64,000 nucleotides of DNA, taken from positions 2,228,501-2,292,500 of the forward strand of contig NC_084610.1 in NCBI RefSeq assembly GCF_033807715.1. The letters run 5' to 3'. A program made the translations under genes and the position numbers. The notes beneath the pieces were generated by a model. It was not told where the DNA came from and searched no databases. It saw only the letters and a list, made by a program, of their open reading frames with translations. The DNA is from Cololabis saira. Lineage: Eukaryota > Chordata > Actinopteri > Beloniformes > Belonidae. Shown here in pieces: positions 11,204-23,283 of the stretch. The first letter of the stretch is position 1, and the number at the start of each line of letters is the position of its first letter.

Positions 11204-11267
11204 GAGACTTAACTCAGCCAGATTATTGCGGTCTTTGCTGCCAGAGGTCGAGAGTTCAAGCCTGGCT
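11204..11267 (+). ncRNA. tRNA-like A/B-box segment (copy 3)
   Basis: Duplicate of the segment at 4785-4848, with the same A- and B-box-like motifs. Confidence 0.5.
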
Positions 11268-11750
11268 TGATATGCCAAAATTTTTGTCAGCAATTTTTGT
11301 GGTTTTTTTACATCAAAATGTTCGTCTCTGTCCTGTGACGACGCACATTACTTTTCTCTTTCCCTTTCTTCTGATTGGTTGTCCCGATTTTCTGCCATAA
11401 CTTTTGAATTTGAGTGGAGTTTGCGCGCGCAGCTCCCGCGGGGGGAGGGGCTGATGTTCAGCGCGGCCGCCATCTTGGTCGAGGCGCCGCATTGACTGCC
11501 TGAGAACGTCGGGCGTGGCCGCCATCTTGGATCGGTATCGCTTTAACTCTAGAGCGTTCACTTCTATTGTGGAAGGAGGTGTCTGCATAAGTAAAATAAC
11601 TATAACTCACTTGATCTTCAACCGATTTTCACGCGGTTTGCTTTGTTACAAACGGCAGACATGTAGCTATGATACAGGATGCTTGATGTACGTTTAATAT
11701 GCAAGCTTTCATGCTAAAATACGTTCTGCAGGTAGTCACACTTCAGGTAT

Positions 11751-11857
<107 letters not shown>

Positions 11858-12739
11858 ATACACAATACAAAATACAGTATAGCATATTAATGAATGTATT
11901 AATATATTTGAATAACAGACATAACAAGCTTAAAAACAAAAAACATAACGGATGACAGCATACAATTGTCATAATGGAGAAAAAAAAGAAACATTTGGAA
12001 GGAGTGTGTGTGTGAGGAAATGTATATTAGTGTTATAAATTGAAATTATATAATAATGCAATCGCTATGATATATAATTTTACAACATAATACAGTCAAA
12101 AATATATGAAATGAAGCAACATACAATGCAATAATACAATATGCTATATTACTGGAAACGCTAATATGAAATAACAACATGTAATATAATATGGTATAAT
12201 AGATTAATATAATATCATACATTCTGGACCATGAGATACAGCTGTACTGTATGATCGTCGTTCATTTGAGTGATCAGATTTTTTTTTTCATGGTTTGCAT
12301 TAATGGGCGTGTCCTCACGGCTCAACAGCGCCCCCTAGAATACTTTTTTCTGCCATAACTTTTGAAAGGTTTGACATAGAGAGTCGTGGGTGGTGTCATG
12401 GGACTCGGCATTGAGTCCTTGACCATAATTGGTGACAATTAGCCCAGTCCCTTTTTCTGATTGGTTGTCCCTATTTTCTGCTATAACTTTTGAATGTTTT
12501 GACATAGAGAGTCGTGGGTGGTGTCATGGGACTCTGTAATGAGTCCTTGATCTTCTTTGCCCTGAATTAGCCCCGCCCCTTCTTCTGACTGGTCGTCCCT
12601 TTTTTCTGCTATAACTTTTGAAGGGTTTGACATAGGAAGTCGTGGGTGGTGTCATTTCTGATATGATTATGGGGGGCGGTTGACGTGAGTGCGAGGGCCC
12701 GTTCATTGCTGCTTGCAGCTTTAATTATTATTTTTTTTT

Positions 12740-13345
12740 TTCTTCTGACAAAGTGATGGCCTTTTTGCCCCCCTCAACATGCCCAAAAAGTCACCAAATT
12801 TTGCACCCAAGTCAGGCCTGGCGAAAAATTTGATATTTAATGGTTTGCATTAATGGGCGTGGTAAAATGGCTCAACAGCGCCCCCTTGAAAACTTTGTGC
12901 CTCAAGCCCCACGATACGGTTTGACGTACATGCACGAAAATCGGTACACACCTGTATCATGGGACAACTTAAAGAAAAGTCTCTTGGCGTCATGCCCGAA
13001 ACCGAACAGGAAGTCGGCCATTTTGAATTAATCGTGTCACTTTGGCGCAATTTATGCCATTCCTTCGGCAGTTAATTCAGCCCGAACCGTAACGTGCACC
13101 CAGGTGTGTTATACATCTAAATGTGCGTCTACATCCTGCGACACCACGCATTACTTTTCTCTTTCAAAAGTGTTACCGTGGCGACGCTAGACGCCAAAAG
13201 GCGCGCCCCCCCTTCATGTGATTGGTCCATATTTGATAGTTCTCCAAAAGTCACCAAATTTTGCATGCAAGCCAGACTTGGCGATAAATTTGATATTTCA
13301 TGGTTTGCATTAATGGGCGTGGCCTAACGGCTCAACAGCGCCCCC
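12740..13345 (+). repeat. ~458-bp monomers, third set
   Basis: One and a half monomers after the 3' module and a T-rich ATT run. Up to about 13190 they align with 6330-6780 at offset 6,419 but with substitutions, and then depart, marking the end of the near-identical duplication. Confidence 0.7.
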
Positions 13346-13676
13346 TAGAATACTTTTATCTGCCATAACTTTTGAATGGTTTGACATAGGAAGTCGTGGG
13401 TGGTGTCATGGGACATTGTACTGACTTCTTAAGCTTCGTTGGCCAGAATTAGCCCCGCCTCTTCTTCTGATTGGTTGTCCCTTTTTTCTGCTATAACTTT
13501 TTAATGGTTTGACATAGGAAGTCGTGGGTGGTGTCATGGGACTCTGTAATGAGTTCTTAAGCTTCGTTGGCCTTAATTAGCCCCGCCCCTTCTTCTGATT
13601 GGTTGTCCCGATTTTCTGCTTTAACTTTGGAATGGTTTGACATAGAGAGTCCCGCTTCCTGATTCAAACGTCTGCT

Positions 13677-14157
13677 GGCCCCGCCCCCCGACCAATCAGT
13701 GGCGAATAGGGTGATGACGGCCCCGCCCCCCGACCAATCAGTGGCGAGTAGGGTGATGACGGCCCCGCCCCCCGACCAATCAGTGGCGAGTATGGTGATG
13801 ACGGCCCCGCCCCCCGACCAATCAGTGGCGAGTAGGGTGATGACGGCCCCGCTCCCCGACCAATCAGCTGCCTGTAATATGGTGTCATGCTCTCGCGCTG
13901 ACTCCCGCTTCCTGATTCAAACGTCTGCCGGCCCCGCCCCCCGACCAATCAGTAGGGTGATGACGGCCCCGCTCCCCCACCAATCAGCTGCCTGTAATAT
14001 GGCGTCATGCTCTCGCGCTGACTCCCGCTTCCTGATTCAAACGTATGCCGGCCCCGCCCCCCGACCAATCAGTGGCGAGTAGGGTGATGACGGCCCCGCC
14101 CCCCGACCAATCAGTGGCGAGTAGGGTGATGACGGCCCCGCCCCCCGACCAATCAGC
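13677..14157 (+). promoter_or_regulatory. Longest cluster of GC-box/CCAAT units
   Basis: Three blocks of 42-bp units (13677-13868, 13930-13988, 14048-14157), about nine CCAAT boxes in total, are separated by two copies of a spacer TGCCTGTAATATGG...CTCTCGCGCTGACTCCCGCTTCCTGATTC. The spacer itself carries the sequence that precedes the units elsewhere, so the cluster grew by duplicating spacer plus units. TTACGTCAG follows at 14171. Confidence 0.65.
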
Positions 14158-14363
14158 TGTTGTAATGTGGTTACGTCAGAAATAGTCCAGTGCTCAGCCC
14201 GGTTAGAACCTTGGTTGAATGGTTACAGAAAAAGTAATAATATAAAACATAGTGTTTTACTAATATTTATACCTTACAAATATTTTTAAAATTAGGAAAA
14301 AATGGTTCCAGATATTTTATCGCTATTTTGGTCTCTCATAAGCCAGTAAGTCACAGCAGTACC

Positions 14364-14434
14364 TGAGCTGACATGTAGCTCAGCCAGATCATTGGGGTCT
14401 TTGGTTCCTGAGGTTGAGAGTTCGAGCCTGGCTG
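14364..14434 (+). ncRNA. tRNA-like A/B-box segment (copy 4)
   Basis: ACATGTAGCTCAGCCAGATCA is a clear A-box-like sequence (TAGCTCAGCCAGA) and GAGAGTTCGAGCCTGGC a clear B-box-like one. It is the most tRNA-like of the seven copies on both boxes. Confidence 0.55.
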
Positions 14435-16732
14435 AATTCTGAATTTTTTGTGAGCAATTTTTGTCACCAAAGTCACCAGATTTTGCATTCAAGCCAGGCC
14501 TGGTGATACATTTGATATTTCATGGTTTGCATTAATGGGCGTTGCCTAACGGCTCAACAGCGCCCCCTAGAATACTTTTCTCTGCCATAACATTTGAATG
14601 GTTTGACATAAAGAATCGTGGGTGGTGTCATGGGACTCGGTATTGAGTCCTTGACCTTCATTGGCCTGAATTAGCCCCGCCCCTTCTTCCGATTGGTTGT
14701 CCCGATTTTCTGCCATAACTTTTGAAAGCTTTGACATAGAGAGTCGTGGGTGGTGTCATCAGACTCTGTATGGAGTCCCTGACCTTCATTGGCCTGAATT
14801 AGCCCTGCCCCTTCTTCTGATTGGTGGTTCCTTTTTTCTGCTATAACTTTTGAATGGTTTGACATAGAGAGTCGTGGGTGGTGTCATTTCTGATATGCTT
14901 ATGGGGGGCGGTGGACGTGAGTGCGAGGGCCCGTTCATCGCTGCTTGCAGCTTTAATTATTATTATTATTATTTTCCTGACAAAGTGAAGGCCTTTTTGC
15001 CCCCCTTAACATGCCCAAAAAGTCACCAAATTTTGCACCCTAGTCAGGCCTGGCGAAAAATTTGATATTTAAAGGTTTGCATTAATGGGCGTGGCAAAAT
15101 GGCTCAACAGCGCCCCCCAGAAAACTTTGTGCCTCAAGCCCCACGATACGATTTGACGTACATGCACGAAAATCAGTACACACCTGTATCATGGGACAAC
15201 TTAAACAAAAGTCTCTTGGGGTCATGCCCGAAACCGAACAGGATGTCGGCCATTTTGAATTAGTCGTGTCATTTTGGCGAAATTTATGCCATTCCTTCGA
15301 AAGTTAATTCAGCCCGAACCGTAACGTGCCCCCAAGTGTGTTATACATCAAAATGTGCGTCTCCATCCTGCGACAACACGCATTACTTTTCTCTTTCAAA
15401 AGCGTTACCGTGGCGGCGCTAGACGCCAAAAAGCGCGCCCACCCTTCATCTGATTGGTTCAACAGAAAAAACTTTGTGCCTCAAGCCCCATAATACGGTT
15501 TGACGTACATGAACGAAAATCGGTACACACCTGTATCATGTCGCAACTAAAAGAAAAGTCTCTTGGCGCCATGGCCGAAACCGAACAGGAAGTCGGCCAT
15601 TTTGAACATTCTGAATTAATTGCGTAATTTTGGAGCAATATATGCCATTCCTTCGAGAGTTAATTCAGCCCGAACCGTATCGTGAACCCAGATGTGTTAT
15701 ACATCAAAATGTGCGTCTCCATCCTGCGACTACACGCATTACTTTTCTCTTTCGAAAGTGTTACCGTAGTGACGCTAGACGCCAACAAGCGCACCCCCCC
15801 TTCATCTGATTGGTCCATATTTGATAGTTCCCCAAAAGGCACCAAATTTGGCATGCAAGCCAGGCCTGGCGATAAATTTGATATTTCATGGTTTGCATTA
15901 ATGGGCGTGGCAAAATGGCTCAACAGCGCCCCCCGGAAAACTTTGTGCCTCAAGCCCCACAATACGGTTTGACGTACATGCACGAAAATCGATACACACC
16001 TGTATCATGTCGCAACTTAAAGAAAAGTCTCTTGGAGCCATGGCCGAAACCGAACAGGAAGTCAGCCATTTTGAATTAATTGTGTAATTTTGGCGCAATT
16101 TATGCCATTCCTTCGGCAGTTAATTCAGCCCGAACCGTAACGTGCACCCAGGTGTGTTATACACCAAAATGTGCGTCTCCATCGTGCGACACCACGCATT
16201 ACTTTTCTCTTTCAAAAGCGTTACCGTGGCGACGCTAGACGCGAAAAAGCGCACCCACCCTTCATCTGATTGGTCCATATTTGATAGTTCTCCAAAAGTC
16301 ACCAAAATTTGCATGCAAGCCAGGCCTGGCAATAAATGTGATATTTCATGGTTTGCATTAATGGGCGTGGCCTAACGGCTCAACAGCGCCCCCTAGAATA
16401 CTTTTCTCTGCCATAACTTTTGAATGGTTTCACATAGAGAGTCGTGGGTGGTGTCATGGGACTCTGTAATGAGTCCTTAAGCTTCGTTGGCCTTAATTAG
16501 CCCCGCCCCTTCTTCTGATTGGTTGTCCCGATTTTCTGCTATAACTTTTGAATGGTTTGACATAGAGATTCGTGGGTGGTGTCATCAGATTCTTTATGGA
16601 GTCCTTGACCTTCATTGGCCTGAATTAGCCCCGCCCCTTCTTCTGATTGGTTGTCCTTTTTTTATAATAAAATTGCCGCGAGCCGCCAGTCGCTCTCGCG
16701 CTGACTCCCGCTTCCTGATTCAAACGTCTGCC

Positions 16733-16966
16733 GGCCCCGCCCCCTGACCAATCAGTGGCGAGTAGGGTGATGGCGGCCCCGCCCCCCGACCAATCAGTGG
16801 CGAGTAGGGTGATGACGGCCCCGCCCCCCGACCAATCAGTGGCGAGTAGGGTGATGGCGGCCCCGCCCCCCGACCAATCAGTGGCGAGTAGGGTGATGAC
16901 GGCCCCGCCCCCCGACCAATTAGTGGCGAGTAGGGTGATGACGGCCCGGCCCCCCGACCAATCAGC
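16733..16966 (+). promoter_or_regulatory. 42-bp GC-box/CCAAT minisatellite, block copy 3
   Basis: About 5.5 units against 3.5 in the other two block copies. One unit has ACCAATTAG in place of ACCAATCAG and one has GCCCGGCCCC in place of the GC box. Confidence 0.7.
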
Positions 16967-17175
16967 TCCCTGTAATGTGGTGACTTCAGAAATATTCCCG
17001 GCTCAGCCCGGTTACAAACTTGGCAGAATGGTTACAGAAAAAGTAATAATTTAAATAGTAGGGTTTTACTAATATTTATAACTTACAAATATTAAAAAAA
17101 TTAGGAAAAAAAAGTTCCAGACATTTTATCGCTATGTTGGTCTGTCCTAAGCCAGTAGGTCAAATAAAAGGAATA

Positions 17176-17242
17176 GCTGAGACTTAGCTCAGCCAGATTA
17201 TTGCGGTCCTTGCTGCCAGAGGTCGAGAGTTCAAGCCTGGCT
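17176..17242 (+). ncRNA. tRNA-like A/B-box segment (copy 5)
   Basis: ACTTAGCTCAGCCAGATTA and GAGAGTTCAAGCCTGGC. The A-box-like part is one base closer to consensus than in copies 1 and 3. Confidence 0.5.
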
Positions 17243-17724
17243 TGATATGCCAAAATTTTTGTCAGCAATTTTTGTGTTTTTTTTACATCAAAATGTTCGT
17301 CTCTGTCCTGTGACGACGCACATTACTTTTCTCTTTCCCCTTCTTCTGATTGGTTGTCCCGATTTTCTGCCATAACTTTTGAATTTGAGTGGAGTTTGCG
17401 CGCGCAGCTCCCGCGGGGGGAGGGGCTGATGTTCAGCGCGGCCGCCATCTTGGTCGAGGCGCCGCATTGACTGCCTGAGAACGTCGGGCGTGGCCGCCAT
17501 CTTGGATTGGTATCGCTTTAACTCTAGAGCGTTCACTTCTATTGTGGAAGGAGGTGTCTGCATAAGTAAAATAACTATAACTCACTTGATTTTCAACCGA
17601 TTTTCACGCGGTTTGCTTTGTTACAAACGGCAGACATGTAGCTATGATACAGGATGCTTGATGTACGTTAAATATGCAAGCTTTCATGCTAAAATACGTT
17701 CTGCAGGTAGTCACACTTCAGGTA

Positions 17725-17880
<156 letters not shown>

Positions 17881-18759
17881 ATACACAATACAAAATACAG
17901 TATAGCATATTAATGAATGTATTAATATATTTGAATAACAGACATAACAAGCTTAAAAACAAAAAACATAACGGATGACAGCATACAATTGTCATAATGG
18001 AGAAAAAAAAGAAACATTTGGAAGGAGTGTGTGTGTGAGGAATTGTATATTAGTGTTATAAATTGAAATTATATAATAATGCAATCGCTATGATATATAA
18101 TTTTACAATATAATACAGTCAAAAATATATGAAATGAAGCAACATACAATGCAATAATACAATATGCTATATTACTGGGTACGCTAATATGAAATAACAA
18201 CATGTAATATTATATGGTATAATAGATTAATATAATATCATACATTCTGGACCATGAGATACAGCTGTACTGTATGATCGTCGTTCATTTGAGTGATCAG
18301 ATTTTTTTTTTCATGGTTTGCATTAATGGGCGTGTCCTCACGGCTCAACAGCGCCCCCTAGAATACTTTTTTCTGCCATAACTTTTGAAAGGTTTGACAT
18401 AGAGAGTCGTGGGTGGTGTCATGGGACTCGGCATTGAGTCCTTGACCATAATTGGTGACAATTAGCCCTGTCCCTTTTTCTGATTGGTTGTCCCTATTTT
18501 CTGCTATAACTTTTGAATGTTTTGACATAGAGAGTCGTGGGTGGTGTCATGGGACTCTGTAATGAGTCCTTGATCTTCTTTGCCCTGAATTAGCCCCGCC
18601 CCTTCTTCTGACTGGTCGTCCCTTTTTTCTGCTATAACTTTTGAAGGGTTTGACATAGGAAGTCGTGGGTGGTGTCATTTCTGATATGCTTATGGGGGGC
18701 GGTTGACGTGAGTGCGAGGGCCCGTTCATCGCTGCTTGCAGCTTTAATTATTATTATTA

Positions 18760-20175
18760 TTTTTCTGACGAAAGGAGGGCCTTTTTGCCCCCCTAAACGT
18801 GCCCAAAAAGTCACCAAATTTTGCATGCAAGGCAGGCCTGGCGAAAAATTTGATATTTAATGGTTTGCATTAATGGGCGCGGCAAAATGGCTCAACAGCG
18901 CCCCCTTGAAAACTTTGTGCCTCAAGCCCCACGATATGGTTTGACATACATGCACGAAAATCGCTACACACCTGTATCATGGCACAACTTCAAGAAAAGT
19001 CTCTTGGAGCCATGCCCGAAACCGAACAGGAAGTCGGCCATTTTGAATTAATTGTGTAATTTTGGCGCAATTTATGCCCTTCCTTCGGCAGTTAATACGG
19101 CCCGAACCGTAACGTGCCCCCAAGTGTGTTATACATCAAAATGTGCGTCTCCATCCTCCGACACCACGCATTACTTTTCTCTTTCAAAAGCGTTACCGTG
19201 GCGACGCTAGACGACAAAAAGCGCGCCCACCCTTCATCTGATTGGCTCAGACCGAAAAAACTTTGCGCCTCAAGCCCCATAATACGCTTTGACGTACATG
19301 AACGAAAATCGGTACACACCTGTATCATGTCGCAACTTAAAGAAAAGTCTCTTGGCGCCATGGCCGAAACCGAACAGGAAGTCGGCCATTTTGAACATTC
19401 TGAATTAATCGCGTAATTTTGGAGCAATATATGCCATTCCTTCGAGAATTAATACGGCCCGAACCGTATCGTGCACCCAGATGTGTTATACATCAAAATG
19501 TGCGTCTCCATCCTGCGACTACACGCATTACTTTTCTCTTTCAAAAGTGTTACCGTGGCGACGCTAGACGCCCACAAGCGCACCCCCCCTTCATCTGATT
19601 GGTCCATATTTGATAGTTCCCCAAAAGGCACCAAATTTGGCATGCAAGCCAGGCCTGGCGGTAAATTTGATATTTTATGGTTTACATTAATGGGCGTGGC
19701 AAAATGGCTCAACAGCGCCCCCCGGAAAACTTTGTGCCTCAAGCCCCACGATACGGTTTGACGTACATGCACGAAAATCGCTACACACCTGTATCATGGC
19801 ACAACTTCAAGAAAAGTCTCTTGGAGCCATGGCCGAAACCGAACAGGAAGTCGGCCATTTTGAATTAATTGTGTAATTTTGGCGCAATTTATGCCATTCC
19901 TTCGGCAATTAATACGGCCCGAACCGTAATGTGCACCCAGGTGTGTTATACATCAAAATGTGCGTCTCCATCCTGGGACTACACGCATTACTTTTCTCTT
20001 TCAAAAGTGTTACCGTGGCGACGCTAGGCGCCAAAAGGCGCGCCCCCCCTTCATCTGATTGGTCCATATTTGATAGTTCTCCAAAAGTAATCAAATTTTG
20101 CATGCAAGTCAGACTTGGCGATACATTTGATATTTCATGGTTTGCATTAATGGGCGTGGCCTAACGGCTCAACAG
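18760..20175 (+). repeat. ~458-bp monomers, fourth set
   Basis: Three monomers (CGGCCCGAACCGTA near 19099, 19455 and 19917), in a subfamily that has TTAATACGGCCCG instead of TTAATTCAGCCCG. The isolated copies at 36425 and 51237 share the TTAATACGGC form, so this set is closer to the dispersed members. Confidence 0.7.
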
Positions 20176-20377
20176 CGCCCCCTAGAATACTTTTATCTGC
20201 CATAACTTTTGAATGGTTTGACATAGGAAGTTGTGGGTGGTGTCATGGGACTCAGTAATGAGTCCTTAAGCTTCGTTGGCCTTAATTAGCCCCGCCCCTT
20301 CTTCTGATTGGTTGTCCCTTTTTTCTGCTATAACTTCTTAATGGTTTGACTCCCGCTTCCTGATTCAAACGTCTGCC

Positions 20378-20484
20378 GGCCCCGCCCCCCGACCAATCAG
20401 TGGCGAGTAGGGTGATGACGGCCCCGCCCCCCGACCAATCAGTGGCGAGTAGGGTGATGACGGCCCCGCCCCCCGACCAATCAG
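20378..20484 (+). promoter_or_regulatory. 42-bp GC-box/CCAAT units (copy 6)
   Basis: Two and a half units followed by GTGACGTTAG, a CRE-like site with one mismatch. Confidence 0.65.
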
Positions 20485-20693
20485 CTGTTGTAATGTGGTG
20501 ACGTTAGAAACAGTCCCGTGCTCAGCCCGGTTAGAACCTCGGTAATGGTTACAGAAAAAGTAATAATAAAATAGTAGTGTTTTACTAATATTTATACCTT
20601 ACAAATATTTAAAAAATTAGGAAAAAAAAGTTCTAGACATAATATCGATATCTTGGTCTGTCCTAAGCCAGTAAGTCAAAGTGAGGTATCAGA

Positions 20694-20759
20694 TGAGATA
20701 TAGCTCAACCAGATCATTGCGGTCTTTGGTGCCGGTGGTTGGGAGATCGAGCCTGGCAG
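20694..20759 (+). ncRNA. tRNA-like A/B-box segment (copy 6)
   Basis: GATATAGCTCAACCAGATCA (A-box-like) and GGGAGATCGAGCCTGGC (B-box-like, with GATCGA for GTTCGA, which would be expected to weaken it). Confidence 0.45.
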
Positions 20760-21226
20760 GATGCTGAAAATTTTGTAAGCAAATTTTGGGTTTTTTTTTC
20801 ATCAATATGTGCGTCTCTTTCCTGCGACGACGCACATTACTTTTCTCTTTCAAAAGTGTTACTGTGGCGACGCTAGACGTGAAAAAGCGCTCGTCCCCTT
20901 CATCTGATTGGTCCATATTTGATAGTTCTCCAAAAGTAATCAAATTTTGCATGCAAGTCAGACTTGGCGATACATTTGATATTTCATGGTTTGCATTAAT
21001 GGGCGTGGCCTAACGGCTCAACAGCGCCCCCTAGAATACTTTTATCTGCCATAACTTTTGAATGGTTTGACATAGGAAGTTGTGGGTGGTGTCATGGGAC
21101 TCAGTAATGAGTCCTTAAGCTTCGTTGGCCTTAATTAGCCCCGCCCCTTCTTCTGATTGGTTGTCCCTTTTTTCTGCTATAACTTTTTAATGGTTTGACT
21201 CCCGCTTCCTGATTCAAACGTCTGCC

Positions 21227-21333
21227 GGCCCCGCCCCCCGACCAATCAGTGGCGAGTAGGGTGATGACGGCCCCGCCCCCCGACCAATCAGTGGCGAGTA
21301 GGGTGTTGACGTCCCCGCCCCCCGACCAATCAG
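21227..21333 (+). promoter_or_regulatory. 42-bp GC-box/CCAAT units (copy 7)
   Basis: Two and a half units, the last with GTTGACGTCCCCGCC. The stretch 20940-21640 is a tandem copy of 20100-20800, so this is a recent duplicate of copy 6. Confidence 0.65.
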
Positions 21334-21542
21334 CTGTTGTAATGTGGTGACGTTAGAAATAGTCCCGTGCTCAGCCCGGTTACAACCTCGGTAGAATGGT
21401 TACAGAAAAAGTAATAATAAAATAGTAGTGTTTTACTAATATTTATACCTTACAAATATTTAAAAAATTAGGAGAAAAAAGTTCCAGACATTATATCGCT
21501 ATCTTGGTCTCTCCTAACCCAGTAAGTCAAAGTGAGCTATCA

Positions 21543-21610
21543 GCTGAGATATAGCTCAACCAGATCATTGCGATCTTTGGTGCCGGTGGTTGGGAGTTCG
21601 AGCCTGGCAG
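21543..21610 (+). ncRNA. tRNA-like A/B-box segment (copy 7)
   Basis: GATATAGCTCAACCAGATCA and GGGAGTTCGAGCCTGGC. It differs from copy 6 at the B box, where GTTCGA is kept. Confidence 0.5.
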
Positions 21611-22086
21611 GATGCTGAAAATTTTGTAAGCAAATTTTGTGTTTTTTTTACATCAAGATGTGCGTCTCTTTCCTGCGACGACGCACATTACTTTTCTCTT
21701 TCAAAAGTGTTACCGTGGCGACGTTAGACGTGAAAAAGCGCTCGTCCCCTTCATCTGATTGGTCCATATTTGATAGTTCTCCAAAAGTCACCAAATTTTG
21801 CATGCAAGCCAGGCCTGGTGATACATTTGATATTTCATGGTTTGCATTAATGGGCGTGGCCTAACGGCTCAACAGCGCCCCCTAGAATACTTTTCTCTGC
21901 CATAACTTTTGAATGGTTTGACATAGGAAGTTGTGGGTGGTGTCATGGGACTCTGTAATGAGTCCTTGACCTTCATTGGCCTGAACTAGCCCCGCCCCTT
22001 CCTCTGATTGGTTGTTCCTTTTTTCTGCTATAACTTTTGAATGGGTTGACATAGAGAGTCGTGGGTGGTGTCATTTCTGATATGCT

Positions 22087-22144
22087 TATGGGGGGCGGTG
22101 GACGTGAGTGCGAGGGCCCGTTCATCGCTGCTTGCAGCTTTAAT
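22087..22144 (+). repeat. Final 3' terminal module of the array
   Basis: GGGCGGTGGACGTGAGTGCG, GAGGGCCCGTTCATCGCTG, hairpin 22127-22138 and TTTAAT. The hAT-like host element resumes directly after it with TTATTGTTGTG, matching 41360 onward in the unbroken copy. Confidence 0.8.
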
Positions 22145-22369
22145 TTATTGTTGTGTTTTGATGTATTTGATGTAAGCCCAGTGGATATTTAAAGCTTACA
22201 GAAGGCTGCATTTAACTGCTGCTATGTCATTCCTGCAGTATTTCTGCAGCTGTTTTGGTCACTGCTATTATTTGTAATATATTATATTATTTGTAATCAG
22301 CACAAATTATCTGTCCCCATATGATAAAATCCACCACCCCCCTGATTTTCTTTTACAACTTGAGTACTG
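22145..22369 (+). mobile_element. hAT-like nonautonomous element, right part
   Basis: Matches 41358-41586 of the uninterrupted copy (TTTGATGTAAGCCCAGTGGA, CAGAAGGCTGCATTT, CCCCATATGATAAAATCCACC) and ends GAGTACTG, the inverted terminus. The target duplication CTTGTGCC follows at 22370-22377. Confidence 0.85.
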
Positions 22370-22377
22370 CTTGTGCC

Positions 22378-22662
22378 CCATTTAGACCACTGGAAAGTAA
22401 TGTGTCCCAGAGTTCATGAACTGGGTAAATATTGGGTCAGATGTTGGGTAACATTGCTGCTCTCATAGATGTGAAATCTCGTCATGGAGACCAAAATTGT
22501 GTTTTGAACCAAGTTTAAAGTCCATTTCTGCCGTAAAATTGGATATCTGAACATGGAAGCCAACGGAGGTTAAATCCCTGTAGGAGCCCGCCCCTGGTGG
22601 CCTTAAGAGGAACTGCCATTCACTTCATCTCTGGGCTCCTGCTTGATTGCTTCTCCATAGAT
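22378..22662. other. No gene recognised
   Basis: About 285 bp of moderate complexity without a supported open frame. A CGCCCCTGGTGGCC motif near 22588 is reminiscent of sequence found in dispersed fish repeats, but I cannot place it in a family. Confidence 0.4.
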
Positions 22663-23275
22663 CAGGGGTCGCTACCCAAAATGTTTTAGAGCCGTATTGG
22701 ACCAAAAACACAAAAATCAAATATGTCTGGAGCCGCAAAAAATGAAGTCTTGTATCAGCCTTAGAATGAAGACAACATATGTCTTATATTAGTTATAACT
22801 GGGGGAAGATTTTTTTTTACATTATGCACTTCGAGAAAAAAGTCTAAATGTCAAGATTAATGTTGAAGTACAATCTTGAGAAAAATGTCAAAATTTTGAG
22901 AAAAAAGTCGAAATGTCAAGAAAAAGTTGAAATGTCAAGAAAAAAGTCAAAATGTCGAGAAAAAAAGTGAAAATGTCGAGAAAAAAGTCGAAATGTCGAG
23001 ATTAATGTTGAACTACAATCTCGAGAAAAAAGTCGAAATTTCGAGAAAAAAGTCAAAATGTCGAGATTAAAAAGGAAAGGAAAAGGGAAGAAAAAAGGGG
23101 AAAAATTAAGGAAAATTTAAAAAAGAAGAAAAAAAAGAGAAAAAAAGAAGTAAAAAAGGAAAAAAGAAAAAAAAAGGAAAAAAAAGGTCAAACATTTTTG
23201 AAAAAGCTCCAGGAGCCACTAGGGCGGCGCTAAAGAGCCGCATGCGGCTCTAGAGCCGCGGGTTGCTGACTCCTG
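22663..23275. mobile_element. hAT nonautonomous element with GAGAAAAAAGTC repeat
   Basis: Begins CAGGGGTCGCTACCC and ends with the inverse GGGTTGCTGACTCCTG, a hAT-type terminal repeat. Next to the right end lies the palindromic GAGCCGCATGCGGCTC. The interior (about 22830-23065) is a degenerate ~20-bp repeat around TCGAGAAAAAAGTCGAAATG, then A/G-rich DNA. No 8-bp target duplication is seen. A second, inverted partial copy lies at 51089-51235. Confidence 0.75.
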
Positions 23276-23283
23276 GTCTAGCC

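Noticed and set aside
22655..23283. 8-bp target duplication for the hAT element at 22663
   Set aside because: CCATAGAT on the left and GTCTAGCC on the right do not match.
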